DNA of 64,000 nucleotides from CAWEEP01 sp963808125 (lineage in GTDB: Bacteria; Chloroflexota; Dormibacteria; Aeolococcales; Aeolococcaceae): NCBI GenBank assembly GCA_963808125.1, contig CAWEEP010000059.1, forward strand, positions 95,737 through 159,736, read 5' to 3'. Below the pieces are notes generated by a model. That model worked only from the letters and a program-made list of their open reading frames with translations, was not told the DNA's origin and did not search any database. Below, piece after piece: positions 24,869-33,988 of this stretch. The position numbers were made by a program, and so were the translations under genes. Every line of letters begins with the position of its first letter. Position 1 is the first letter of the stretch.

Positions 24869-25855
24869 ATGGCCAGAACCGCGCTGATCACCGGGATCAC
24901 AGGGCAGGACGGGACCTACCTGGCGGAGCACCTCCTGGCGGAGGGATACGAGGTTCACGGCATGGTGCGCGGGCAGAACAACCCGCGCATCGCCCTCGTC
25001 AAGCAGCTGGTCCCCGACGTCCGCCTCATCGAGGGCGACCTCCACGACCAGTCGTCGCTCATCGCCGCCCTGGAGAGCAGCCAACCGGATGAGGTCTACA
25101 ACCTCGCGGCCATCAGCTTCGTCGCCCTTTCCTTCAAACAGGCGATCAATACCGGGGAGATCACCGGCCTCGGCGTGACGCGGATGCTGGACGCCATCCG
25201 TCTCGTCAACGCCGGCATCCGCTTCTACCAGGCGTCAAGCAGCGAGATGTTCGGCAAGGTGAGGGAGACGCCGCAGACCGAGCTGACCCCGTTCCATCCG
25301 CGCTCGCCCTACGGCGTGGCCAAGACCTACGGGCACCACATCACCGTCAACTACCGGGAGAGCTACGGCCTCTTCGCCTGCAGCGGCATCCTCTTCAACC
25401 ACGAGTCGCCGAGGCGCGGTCTCGAGTTCGTGTCCCGCAAGATCACCCACGCGGTGGCCAGGATCAAGGCCGGCCTCGACACGCAACTGGCCCTCGGCAA
25501 CCTCGACGCCCAGCGGGACTGGGGCTTCGCCGGCGACTACGTCCGGGCCATGCACCTCATGCTGCAGCAGGAAGGTCCGGACGACTACGTGGTCGCCACC
25601 GGCGAGACGCATTCGGTGCGCGAGCTGCTCGACCTCGCCTTCGGCCAGGCTGGCATGCGCTGGCAGGACCATGTCGTCGTCGACGAGCGCTTCCTCCGTC
25701 CCGCCGAGGTTGACATGCTGATCGGCGACGCCTCGAAGGCGCACCGGGTGCTGGGTTGGCAGCCGACCGTTTCCTTTCCGGAGCTGGTGGCGATGATGGT
25801 GGAGTCCGACTTGCACGCCGTGTCGTCGACGGTGCCGCGGGCGATCCTCCTCTAG
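24869..25855 (+). CDS. gmd: GDP-mannose 4,6-dehydratase (copy 2)
   Basis: GMD converts GDP-mannose to GDP-4-keto-6-deoxymannose, the precursor of fucose, rhamnose and perosamine nucleotides. The 328 residues start at the ATG at 24869 after GGAAGAGATGAG; an in-frame ATG at 24854 is possible. Motifs are GITGQDGTYLAEHLLAEGYE, ASSSEMFGKVRETPQTELTP, SPYGVAKTYGHHITVNYRES (Tyr-x3-Lys), NHESPRRGLEFVSRKITHAV and GNLDAQRDWGFAGDYVRAMH. These match canonical GMD closely. The next gene, on the opposite strand, is a Wzx-like flippase, so the sugar likely goes to a surface polysaccharide. Confidence 0.93.
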   Translation: MARTALITGITGQDGTYLAEHLLAEGYEVHGMVRGQNNPRIALVKQLVPDVRLIEGDLHDQSSLIAALESSQPDEVYNLAAISFVALSFKQAINTGEITGLGVTRMLDAIRLVNAGIRFYQASSSEMFGKVRETPQTELTPFHPRSPYGVAKTYGHHITVNYRESYGLFACSGILFNHESPRRGLEFVSRKITHAVARIKAGLDTQLALGNLDAQRDWGFAGDYVRAMHLMLQQEGPDDYVVATGETHSVRELLDLAFGQAGMRWQDHVVVDERFLRPAEVDMLIGDASKAHRVLGWQPTVSFPELVAMMVESDLHAVSSTVPRAILL

Positions 25856-27186
25856 CCTGTCGGCGCGGGCACGCCGTCCGTCCGCGCCGACATCCGGCGG
25901 CCGAGCGCCACGGCCATGACCGCGCAGGCGACGCCGACGCCGATGCAGAAGGCGATCTCGACGCGGAGCAGGCTGCCCGGCAGGATCGCCATCGCCGCCA
26001 CGACCCCCACGGTCCCGGCCACCCAGCCGACGGCGGCCCCCCGGTACCCGCCCAGGGCGATGCAGGCGTAGGCGAGGACGAGCGCCACCATCATGGATTC
26101 GCTGCCCAGGGCGAGCAGGGCGAGATCGAACCGGCCGAGGGGGACGAACCGGTGCCCGAAGAGGATCTGCAGCACCGGAGGTCCCAGGGCGGCCATGCCG
26201 ACCACCGAGATCGCCACCAGCCCGGCGACGAGGATCAGGAGCCGCCGGAGGGTGGCGCGGAAGTCGTCCATGCGCCCGGCCGTGGCGTCGGAGGAGAGCT
26301 TGGGCATCAGCGCCGCCTGGATGCCCTGGAAGAGGAAGAGCGGCACCCTGGCGATGATCAGGCCGTTGAGGACGCGGCCCGCCGCCGTCGGGTCGCCGGC
26401 ACTGAAGAAAGCCTGGACGGCGAGCGGGGGGATGTTGAGGAGCAACTGGGAGAGGAGCGAGCCGGTGAGCAGCCAGCCAAGGGCGGCCGTGATCTCGCTC
26501 CAGGGCGCCGCCGGACCAGGGGCGGCGACGCCCCGCTGCCGCGGCAGGACGATTGCGATGCCGATCACGCTGGGGAGGGCGATGGCCAGGCTGAACACGC
26601 CCGCGTTCCGCACTCCAAGGACCCAGAGGACCGCCGCGGCCGCGATCCGCACCGCCCCCTCGACGAGGAGGATGGCCGCGTAGGCGCGAAAGCGTCCCGC
26701 CCCCGCCACCGTCCCCCGGGCCAGGTAGTAGACGGCGTAGCACGGGATCGCCACCAGGAAGCCGAGGAAGAGCAGGCCCTGGCCGTCGAAGAGACGGCTG
26801 ATCAAAGGGCCGGAGCCGGCCCCGGCGAAGACGAGGACGGCGGCGACCATCCCGCCCCCGATCAGCGCGGCGCGCGCGATGACCGGCCGCGACCCCACGC
26901 CGTGGACGCGGCGGGCCGAGGCCGCCCGGCCGACCTCCTGCTCCAGTGGCAGGAAGATGCCGGGTGCGGCCACGAAGGTGAGGGCCCAGAGGACGCTGAA
27001 GGGTGAGTATCGGGACGGCCCCAGTGCCCTGGCCGCGATGATCAGGAAGCCGTAGGTGGTGAGACCCTGGATGCCGAGCGAGATGGCGATGACCGTCGCC
27101 CCCCGGGGGAGGAGGCCGATCAGGTGCCCCAGCCGCCCCCTGGGTGCGGTCGTGCCAGGCGACGGGACGGGGCCGGCTTCTGTCAT
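25852..27186 (-). CDS. Wzx/MATE-like polysaccharide flippase
   Basis: The 444 residues consist almost wholly of membrane helices (about 12-14 predicted by eye), starting TVIAISLGIQGLTTYGFLII and including the MVAAVLVFAGAGSGPL and AYVVLGVRNAGVF-like segments. Layout and an early charged loop fit the MOP exporter superfamily of lipid-linked oligosaccharide flippases (Wzx). The convergent 3' end overlaps gmd by four bases. The context with two GDP-sugar enzymes supports a polysaccharide role. Substrate identity is unknown; no polymerase or glycosyltransferase is adjacent. Confidence 0.82.
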   Translation of the reverse strand: MTEAGPVPSPGTTAPRGRLGHLIGLLPRGATVIAISLGIQGLTTYGFLIIAARALGPSRYSPFSVLWALTFVAAPGIFLPLEQEVGRAASARRVHGVGSRPVIARAALIGGGMVAAVLVFAGAGSGPLISRLFDGQGLLFLGFLVAIPCYAVYYLARGTVAGAGRFRAYAAILLVEGAVRIAAAAVLWVLGVRNAGVFSLAIALPSVIGIAIVLPRQRGVAAPGPAAPWSEITAALGWLLTGSLLSQLLLNIPPLAVQAFFSAGDPTAAGRVLNGLIIARVPLFLFQGIQAALMPKLSSDATAGRMDDFRATLRRLLILVAGLVAISVVGMAALGPPVLQILFGHRFVPLGRFDLALLALGSESMMVALVLAYACIALGGYRGAAVGWVAGTVGVVAAMAILPGSLLRVEIAFCIGVGVACAVMAVALGRRMSARTDGVPAPTG

Positions 27187-27202
27187 CAGGCTGGTAAGTG
27201 TG

Positions 27203-27230
27203 TTGCAACCGGTCGCGGTTCCGGTATAGT
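27203..27230 (+). promoter_or_regulatory. Candidate promoter for the helicase gene
   Basis: TTGCAA (27203-27208) and TATAGT (27225-27230) are separated by 16 bases, a good sigma70-type promoter in the 147-base region between the divergent flippase start and the helicase gene. It argues that translation of the helicase begins downstream of about 27,240. Confidence 0.5.
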
Positions 27231-27333
27231 CGCGACAGGCGGGAGCTCACGAGAGCCGCTGCCCGCGGCCGTCCACCGGCCCATTGACGACGCGTCGACG
27301 CCGAGACCGCGTGCCTCCGAAGCATCCCGCAGC

Positions 27334-30095
27334 TTGTCTGCAACGCCGTCCAGGCATCTCCTGCGGCGTATCGAGGTTGACAGTCCGCTGATCGCCCCGG
27401 ACCTCGCGCTCGACCGTCTCCACCTCATCGTCCCCGATGACAGTGACGCCATGGTCGTGCTCACCACGCTCGCTCACGGTGCCACCGGCATCGATGCTCG
27501 AGCTGTGTTCGCCTCGAGATTGTCCGAGGTCGGTCACCTCACGGCATCCTTCACCGACGATGAGCCGCCCCAGGTGCGGCTGGCCCTTCCGGACCTCGCC
27601 CTCCAGTGCGTCCTCCAGCAGGCTCCGGGCGGCGACCCCCGCCACCTGGCGCTTCGGGTCCTCACCCTGAAGCCGGTGAGCGATCATCCCGAGGGGGCCA
27701 AGGTCCTCACCCTCACCACGCGCGAGCCGGTGGTCACCGCCGCCAACGGCGTGCCCAGTGACACCTTCCGGCTCTTCGACTGGCGCGACGCCGCCGCCAA
27801 GGCGGCGAAGAGCAAGCGCCTCTACGCGACGCTGAAGCTGGTCGAGCGGCTCGAAGCGGCGGAGAAGGGCCGGGCGCAGACACAGCGGACCCGATACGCC
27901 TCCGCCCGCGAGTACTGGCGATGCAAGGCCTGCCGGGCTCTGTGGCGCCCCGCGGAGCACACCCGCTGCCCCTCGTGCGGGCGGGAATTCGGCGACGCCG
28001 ACCGCCGCCAGCCGGAGGTCGCCAAGGTCGAGTTCACGGTTCCCGAGGGCGAGTCCATCAATCTCGCCCCGGACGCAGCCGTCCTCGTCGAGCCCGAGGA
28101 CGAGCCGAACTTCGTCGGCCGGGTCTCCCGCATCGACCACCATCGCCACACCGTCGAGGTGACCACCCGCACCTTCGAGCACGCGGGCGGTGAGGGCTAC
28201 ATCACGCCCTCCTTAACCGCGCGCTCTACCAGGCCAAGCGTTCGGTGCTCGCCGCCATCGCGACCCGGGACTTCGGCGTCGGGCTCCTCGCCCAGGTCCT
28301 GGTCGCCCCCGAGACGATTCAGGCCCCGGTCCACATCCCCGCCGAACTGCCCACCGGCTGGCTGACCGATGGCATGCAGGCCAACCCGCCGCAGGATCGC
28401 GCCGTCGCCCTGCTCTCCGAACTCCAGGCAGGCCAGGCGGTCTTCATCCAGGGCCCGCCGGGGACGGGCAAGACCACCGTCATCGTGGAGGCGGTCAAGC
28501 GGCGCCTCGCCGCCGACCCGGAGGAGCGGATCCTCGTCACATCCCACTCCAACCTCGCCGTCGACAACGCCCTGGAGCGCCTCGCCGGGACGCCGGGGAT
28601 GCGGGCGGTCCGGGTGGCCCGCGCCGAGCGCGTGCATCCCGCGGTGGAGCGCTTCCGCTGCGACGACGAGGACGACCCCAGGCTGCTCGAGGCCAACTGC
28701 TACTTCGCCACCTGCGCCACCGCCGCGACCTCGGCGATCACCGACATGAACTTCGACGTGGTGATCCTCGACGAGGCCAACAAGGCACGGGTCGACGAGG
28801 CGCTCCCGGCGCTGCGCCTCGGCTCGTGCCTCGCACTGGTCGGCGATCACAAGCAGCTGCCGCCCGTCGAGGACAACTCCCTGTACGGCATCGTCGAGAG
28901 CGACCCGTTCCTGGAGGAGCTGGTCAACGACTCGCTGTTCGAGATGGCGTGGGAGGGAGGCCTCCCCGAAGACGCGCGCTGTCTCCTGACCATCCAGCAC
29001 CGCATGCATCCTCAGATCGCGGCGTACGTCTCTCGCGCCTCCTACGAGGGCCAGCTGCAGGACGCGCCGGAGGTGCAGGACTACGATTTCGTGACCCGCC
29101 GGCCCTTCCCCGTGGCCCTCCACTTCGTCGACACCGACGGCATGCGGGGGAGCCGGGAGCGGCGCGGACCGGGCGGGGCCCTGCGCAACGAGACCGAGGT
29201 GCGCGTCGCCGCCCACGTCGTCCGGCTGCTCGACGAGCGGTGCCCCCGCGACCTGAGCATGGCGGTCATCGCCATGTACGCCGAGCAGGTGGAACGCCTG
29301 CGCCAGGCGCTGGGACGCCGCAAGTTCAAGCGCTCGGTGAAGATCGATACCGTGGACTCCTTCGAGGGCCGGGAGGAGGACATCGTCGTCATCTCCCTCG
29401 TCCGCTCCAACGAGCGGGGCCGGATCGGATTCCTGCGCGTGCCCAACCGTCTCAACGTCGCCATCTCCCGGGCCAAGCGGATGGTCGTCTGCATCGGTGA
29501 CGCGGACACGCTCAGATCTGGCGAGGAGTCCATGTACGGCGTCCTCGTCGAAGCCGCCCGAGCCGGCGGCGGCTACATGCGCGCGGCCGACGTGGTCTCG
29601 CCGCCGAAGCGACACGGCGAGCGCCAGCACGGTGAGGACGCCGCGACTGGCGCGGGCGAGGGCACACCGGGCCGCCGCCGCCGCCGCCATCGCCGGCGCG
29701 GCCAGGGGCCGATCTCCGCAACCCTTCCGCCGCGGCCGGCGGTCGGCCCCGACGGGGAGCATGCGCAGGGCACGCCCGCGACGGGCGACGCCCCCGGCAC
29801 CGACCAGGCACCCCGCCACCGCCGCCGCCACCGCCGCCGCCATGGCCCCCGCCCCGACCTGGGCGCGGCTCCCGGAGCGCAGACCGACCTCGCCCCGGGA
29901 ACGCCGGCGGGCTCCGTCCCAACCGGCGACGGCCCCTCAGAGGCGGCCGGCCTGCACTTCGAGGCCGAGGGGACGATGAGCTTCCGTCCCCACCACCGCC
30001 GGCGCCGCGGGCCGCGGCCCGGAGGCGCGAACCCCGGCGGCAGCCCGGAGGCGGGCCCCGAGGCGCCGCCGCCGTCGCTGGCGGCGGAGGCCTAG
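27334..30095 (+). CDS. Superfamily I (Upf1/Dna2-like) helicase with zinc ribbon; one frameshift
   Basis: The N-terminal ~295 residues include a zinc ribbon CKACRALWRPAEHTRCPSC near 200. Near 28,205-28,220 (gccctccttaacc) one base is lost and the frame moves to LNRALYQAKRSVLAAIATRD. The core has Walker A GPPGTGKTTVIVEA, motif II VVILDEANKA (DEAN in place of DEAD/DEAA), VGDHKQLPPVEDN, QHRMHPQIAAYV, VDSFEGREEDIVVISLVRSN and NVAISRAKRMVV, all of UvrD-fold SF1B helicases. The last ~150 residues are Arg/His/Pro-rich with RRRRRHRRRGQ-type runs, probably nucleic-acid binding. The start is uncertain: TTG at 27334 is the only in-frame candidate after the promoter. Confidence 0.85.
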
Positions 30096-30107
30096 CCGGG
30101 CCGGACG

Positions 30108-30698
30108 ATGCCTGACCAGGTCACCATCTTCGTCCGCGCCGGCGATCCGGAATGCGCGGCGGCACTCCAATACCTCACCCGCAAGGGCGTCGCCCACCGC
30201 GTCCGCGACATTCTCACCGACCCGTCGGCGAGCGCCATCCTCCTCGGACGGGTGGGCCGGGTGGCCGTCCCCGCCTTCCAGATCGGCGAGCGCCTGATCG
30301 TCGGCTTCGACCCCGTCCAGCTGAGCCGCTACCTGCCGCGTCCGGAGGGCGAGGCAGGGCCGGTGGTCAGCTTCGGAGCCGGCGTGCGAACGGTGAACGC
30401 CGCCATCGCGGCGGCCCACCAGCTCCCCGCCGCCTACGGCGTCGAGGTGGGACCGGTGCGCCAGGGTTCCGCCGCCGCCGCCGCCGGGATCCGTTCCGGT
30501 GACGTCATCACCGCCATTGGCGCCTACACGCTGACCGCCGGCGAGTCGCAGTTCCGGACCGCCGTCGCCGCCCGCCACCCGGGCGACAGCATGGCGATCA
30601 CGGTCTGGCGGGACGGCGCGTCCAACGACCTGGCGGTCCAGTTCCCGGGCGCCGAGCCCGAGCCGGCGACCCCGTCTGAGACGGCCCGGCCCGCCTGA
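30108..30698 (+). CDS. Glutaredoxin-like domain fused to PDZ domain
   Basis: The 196 residues start at the ATG at 30108, 12 bases after the helicase stop. Residues 1-80 resemble glutaredoxin (VTIFVRAGDPECAAALQYLT, then RVAVPAFQIGERLIVGFDPV, the cis-Pro and GF loop). The active site CPYC is D13-P-E-C16, so the nucleophilic first Cys is missing and only the second remains. Residues ~95-185 form a PDZ domain (AAYGVEVGPVRQGSAAAAAG, IRSGDVITAIGAYTL). No signal peptide is seen, so it is cytoplasmic by inference. Redox catalysis of the classic kind is unlikely. The fusion may recruit partners through PDZ. Confidence 0.8.
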   Translation: MPDQVTIFVRAGDPECAAALQYLTRKGVAHRVRDILTDPSASAILLGRVGRVAVPAFQIGERLIVGFDPVQLSRYLPRPEGEAGPVVSFGAGVRTVNAAIAAAHQLPAAYGVEVGPVRQGSAAAAAGIRSGDVITAIGAYTLTAGESQFRTAVAARHPGDSMAITVWRDGASNDLAVQFPGAEPEPATPSETARPA

Positions 30699-30713
30699 AC
30701 GCGTCGGCGGCGA

Positions 30714-30971
30714 CTACCAGCCGGGAGGGGGCTCGGACCGGTTGAGCAGGCGCAGGAAATCCTCGGCTCGCGCCACCGCCTCCCAGCGGCGGGCGAAGAA
30801 GTCCTGGCAGATGGTCCGGCTGTCGGCGAGGCTCGTCACCGTCACTGCCCACTGGTTCAGGGCCTTGGCGACCTCGACCTCGTGCGTCCCGGCGTCGTTT
30901 TGCATCAGCAGGCCGGATGGCGCCGGTCGGCGCGTGGTCCGTTCATTGCGTCGAGGAGATGCCATGGCCAT
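30714..30971 (-). CDS. Small uncharacterised protein
   Basis: A frame of 85 residues is taken from the ATG at 30971 (MAMASPRRNERTTRRP); it is also open to 31037. The C-terminal half (EVAKALNQWAVTVTSLADSR, TICQDFFARRWEAVARAEDF, LRLLNRS) is predicted helical and looks like a genuine small helical protein, while the first ~30 residues are basic and probably disordered. It is convergent with the glutaredoxin-PDZ gene. No family is recognised, and support is limited to codon bias. Confidence 0.45.
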   Translation of the reverse strand: MAMASPRRNERTTRRPAPSGLLMQNDAGTHEVEVAKALNQWAVTVTSLADSRTICQDFFARRWEAVARAEDFLRLLNRSEPPPGW

Positions 30972-31168
30972 CGCAAATGCCTCCACGGACGATCGGACCG
31001 GCAGAGCCGGCGGCGGAACCTCGGTGCTGATGTCCATCGGGGGAGCGACGCCGGGCAGGCCACGCCGCCCGGCACCACACCGTTCATATTCTCGCGCATT
31101 CGCGCAGCCGAGAGAAAGGGCGGCAGGAGACGGGCGCCACGTCCGCCGGCGCCGCTGCTCCGTCCCGC

Positions 31169-32197
31169 TCAGACGTCGAGGTGAAGCTGACCTGAGTGTG
31201 ACACAGACGGGCGTTCCGCCTCTCCCGGCGACGGGAGAGGCTCCGCCGGCTCGGGCGCGAAGCGGACCCAGTCGGGCGGGCGGCCGTCGCGTCCGGCCAT
31301 CCGGCGCAGGACCGGCTCGGGCGGCCGGGCCAGGCCGGCACCCAACAGGTGGCCCATGTCGAAGCCGTTAACCACGGCGTCGTTGCTGCGGTTGTTGTTC
31401 ATGAGCACATGGACGGGAACCCCGCGATCGGCGGCGGCCCTGATCGCCGGCACCCATTCGCTCAGCTCCGACGGAGAGTAGAGGTAGTCGAAGCGCTCCC
31501 CGGTCGTCTTCACGCTGGCGTACCAGGTCCGCCGGTTGCGGCCGTGGAAGCGGACGAGGGCGAGGCGCGGCGAGGTGACGGCCAGGAAGGGAGGCACCGT
31601 GCCGCTGCCGACCTGCGGCGCGTCGACGCCGACGAGAGTGCAGTCCAGCTCGGCCAGGAAATCCTCGGTGCGAACCCCCGGCGTGTCGTCGAACCAGGAG
31701 CGGTGGCGGAACTCGATGGCGACGATGTCGTCGGGGTGGCGCTCGCGGACCCTCAGCAGCTCGTCGCGGGCGGCTTGAGATTTCACGAACCAGGGCGGGA
31801 ACTGATAGTGGATGGCTCCCAGCCTCCCGGCTTCGCGCAGCGGCCGCAGCGCCTCGAGGAAGCCCCGCTCCTCCTCCGGGGTGGGCGCTCGAGGCCTCCC
31901 CTGCTCCCTCTCGTGGCCGGTGAGGCTGCGATACGCCTTGACGTTGAAGCGGAAGGCGTCGGGGGTTCGCGCCACCCATCCCGCAACGGTGTTCGGCGTG
32001 GGGATCCCGTAGAAGCTGGAATCGACCTCCACCAGGGGGAAATACCGCGCGTAGTAGGTGAGGCGTTCCTTCTGACGGGCACCGCGCAACTCGTCGGGAT
32101 AGAAGTCCTCGTGGTCGAGCCAGTTGCAGGTGCCGATGAGGATCTGCCCCGGCGGAGTGCCCTCGCTCACGAGGAGACACCGTACCTCCCCTGGCAA
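31169..32197 (-). CDS. DUF72-family protein
   Basis: The 342 residues carry the DUF72 pattern: ILIGTCNWLDHEDFYPDELR, LTYYARYFPLVEVDSSFYGI (DSSFY), RTPDAFRFNVKAYRSLTGHE, AIHYQFPPWFVKSQAARDEL and the C-terminal VHVLMNNNRSNDAVVNG (NNNRGG-like). DUF72 proteins adopt a TIM-barrel fold, and no reaction is firmly assigned. The last ~40 residues are Pro/Glu-rich and variable. It is divergent from the inositol monophosphatase gene with about 92 bases between starts. Confidence 0.9.
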   Translation of the reverse strand: MPGEVRCLLVSEGTPPGQILIGTCNWLDHEDFYPDELRGARQKERLTYYARYFPLVEVDSSFYGIPTPNTVAGWVARTPDAFRFNVKAYRSLTGHEREQGRPRAPTPEEERGFLEALRPLREAGRLGAIHYQFPPWFVKSQAARDELLRVRERHPDDIVAIEFRHRSWFDDTPGVRTEDFLAELDCTLVGVDAPQVGSGTVPPFLAVTSPRLALVRFHGRNRRTWYASVKTTGERFDYLYSPSELSEWVPAIRAAADRGVPVHVLMNNNRSNDAVVNGFDMGHLLGAGLARPPEPVLRRMAGRDGRPPDWVRFAPEPAEPLPSPGEAERPSVSHSGQLHLDV

Positions 32198-32289
32198 CTC
32201 CGAGGCCGGCGGGCCGCTTCTGGCCCTCCAGTCCTATCCAGCCGCGTCAGACTGGCCATCGAGGCGAATGGAGGCCGACATAACGGATC

Positions 32290-33114
32290 ATGAGCGACGT
32301 GAGTGCTTCGGCCTCGGCCCCGACGCGCCGTTCCACCGACCTCCTCCATCTCGCCATCGCGGCGGCTGAGGCGGCGGGACGGGTGATCACGGGCGCCCGT
32401 GCCGCGGGCCTCCAGGTGACCGCCGAGTCCAAAGGCCTCGGGGACTGGGTGACCAGCGTGGACCGGGACGCCGAGGCGGCGGCCACCTCCGTCCTCCGCG
32501 TGGCGACGCCCGAGATCCCCATCCTCGCCGAGGAGGCGGGTGGCCAGCGCGCTGAGCGCCTCTGGGTCGTGGACCCCCTCGACGGGACGACCAACTTCGT
32601 CCGGGGGTTCCCGATGGTCGGGGTCAGCGTCGCCCTCATGGAGGAGGGCGAGCCGACCGTCGGCGTGGTAATCGCCCCAGAGCTGGGCACCCGGTGGGTG
32701 GCGCAGCGGGGCCTGGGTGCCTTCGACCGCGCGGGCCGGCGCCTCGACCTCCGCGGCAGCCCGGCGGCGGGCGTGACGGCGACCGGATTCCCGTTTCGCC
32801 ATCCAGCCTGGCATGGGCGCTATCTGGCGGTGATGAACGCCGCCCTGGGCGAGTTCGAGGATCTCCGCCGGGCGGGCGCGGCCTCCCTCGATCTGGCCTA
32901 CTGCGCCAACTCCGTGTGGAGCGGCTTCTTCGAGTTGGGGCTGGGACTGTGGGACTTCGCCGCGGGGGCGCTCCTGGTTCGCGAGGCGGGCGGCGTCGTG
33001 AGCGACTGGAAGGGCGACGAGAGAGCCGTTTTCGACAGCGGCGACATCGTCGCCGGCAATCCCGGCTGGCACGCGCGGATGCTGGAAGTCATCCGGCGGG
33101 TAGAGGAGGAGTGA
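32290..33114 (+). CDS. Inositol monophosphatase-family enzyme
   Basis: The 274 residues have the FIG/IMPase metal-binding motifs. They are VTSVDRDAEAAATSVL, the acidic PILAEEAGG, VVDPLDGTTNFVRGFPMVGV (the DP(L)DGT(T)N signature) and the C-terminal LWDFAAGALLVREAGGVVSD (WDxxAG). It removes phosphate from inositol phosphates or related sugar phosphates; the exact substrate cannot be told and histidinol-phosphatase activity is possible. It is followed by fabI-fabF on the same strand after about 60 bases. Confidence 0.94.
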   Translation: MSDVSASASAPTRRSTDLLHLAIAAAEAAGRVITGARAAGLQVTAESKGLGDWVTSVDRDAEAAATSVLRVATPEIPILAEEAGGQRAERLWVVDPLDGTTNFVRGFPMVGVSVALMEEGEPTVGVVIAPELGTRWVAQRGLGAFDRAGRRLDLRGSPAAGVTATGFPFRHPAWHGRYLAVMNAALGEFEDLRRAGAASLDLAYCANSVWSGFFELGLGLWDFAAGALLVREAGGVVSDWKGDERAVFDSGDIVAGNPGWHARMLEVIRRVEEE

Positions 33115-33175
33115 TGCGCGATCGTAACCTGCCCCGTCCCCGCCGATTCAACCATCGACCGTGAGGGACGCCGCA

Positions 33176-33988
33176 GTGACCGCCCCGACGCTGCTTGCGG
33201 GCAAGCGCATCCTCGTGACCGGGGTGCTGACCCCGAAGAGCATCGCGTACGCCGTCGCTGACGCCTGCGTGCGAGACGGGGCCGAGGTCATCCTCACCTC
33301 GTTCGGCCGGGCCATGAGCCTGACCGAGCGCAGCGCCACGCGGCTCGGCCTGGAGGGGCCGGTCCTGGAGATGGACGCCACCCGGGCCGACCAGGTGGGC
33401 GCCGTCGCCGAGGCGGTCCGGGAGCGCTGGGGCGGCGTCGACGGGGTCGTCCACGCCATCGGCTACGCACCCGCCGACGCCATGGGCGGGAACTTCATGT
33501 CGACGCCGTGGGAGTCGGTGGCAACCGCCATCCACACCTCCGCCTTCAGCCTCAAGACGCTGGCCGGCGCCTTCGCCCCGCTCATGCCGGAGCGCGGCGG
33601 GTCGATCGTGGCCATGACCTTCGACGCCACCGTGGCCTGGCCCGTGTATGACTGGATGGGCCCGTCCAAGGCCGCCCTCGAGTCCATCGTCCGCTACCTC
33701 GCCCGTTACCTCGGCTCTCGGGGCATTCGCATCAACTCCCTGTCGGCCGGTCCGCTGGACACGGTGGCGGCGAGGTCCATCCCCGGGGTCGGGGATATCA
33801 AGGACGCGTGGGGCAGGGTGGCTCCGATCGGCTGGGACACCTCCGACGCCGGCCCCGTCGCCGACACCACCGTCTTCCTCCTCAGCGATCTCGCCCGGGC
33901 GATCACCGGGGAGATGATCCACGTCGACGGCGGGTTCCACAGCCAGGGAGCGCCGGTTCGCCCGGCCCCCGGCGAGAACGAGCCGTGA
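33176..33988 (+). CDS. fabI: Enoyl-ACP reductase (FabI/InhA type)
   Basis: FabI reduces enoyl-ACP in the last step of each fatty-acid elongation round. The start is the GTG at 33176 with GAGGG eight bases upstream, giving 270 residues (an upstream GTG at 33161 is also in frame). The modified Gly motif is GKRILVTGVLTPKSIAYAVA, then VVHAIGYAPADAMGGNF, and the active site Tyr-x6-Lys in VYDWMGPSKAALES closely resembles InhA. Further on are INSLSAGPLDT and FLLSDLARAITGEMIHVDGG. The fabF GTG overlaps its stop (GTGA), so the two form an operon. Confidence 0.94.
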   Translation: MTAPTLLAGKRILVTGVLTPKSIAYAVADACVRDGAEVILTSFGRAMSLTERSATRLGLEGPVLEMDATRADQVGAVAEAVRERWGGVDGVVHAIGYAPADAMGGNFMSTPWESVATAIHTSAFSLKTLAGAFAPLMPERGGSIVAMTFDATVAWPVYDWMGPSKAALESIVRYLARYLGSRGIRINSLSAGPLDTVAARSIPGVGDIKDAWGRVAPIGWDTSDAGPVADTTVFLLSDLARAITGEMIHVDGGFHSQGAPVRPAPGENEP

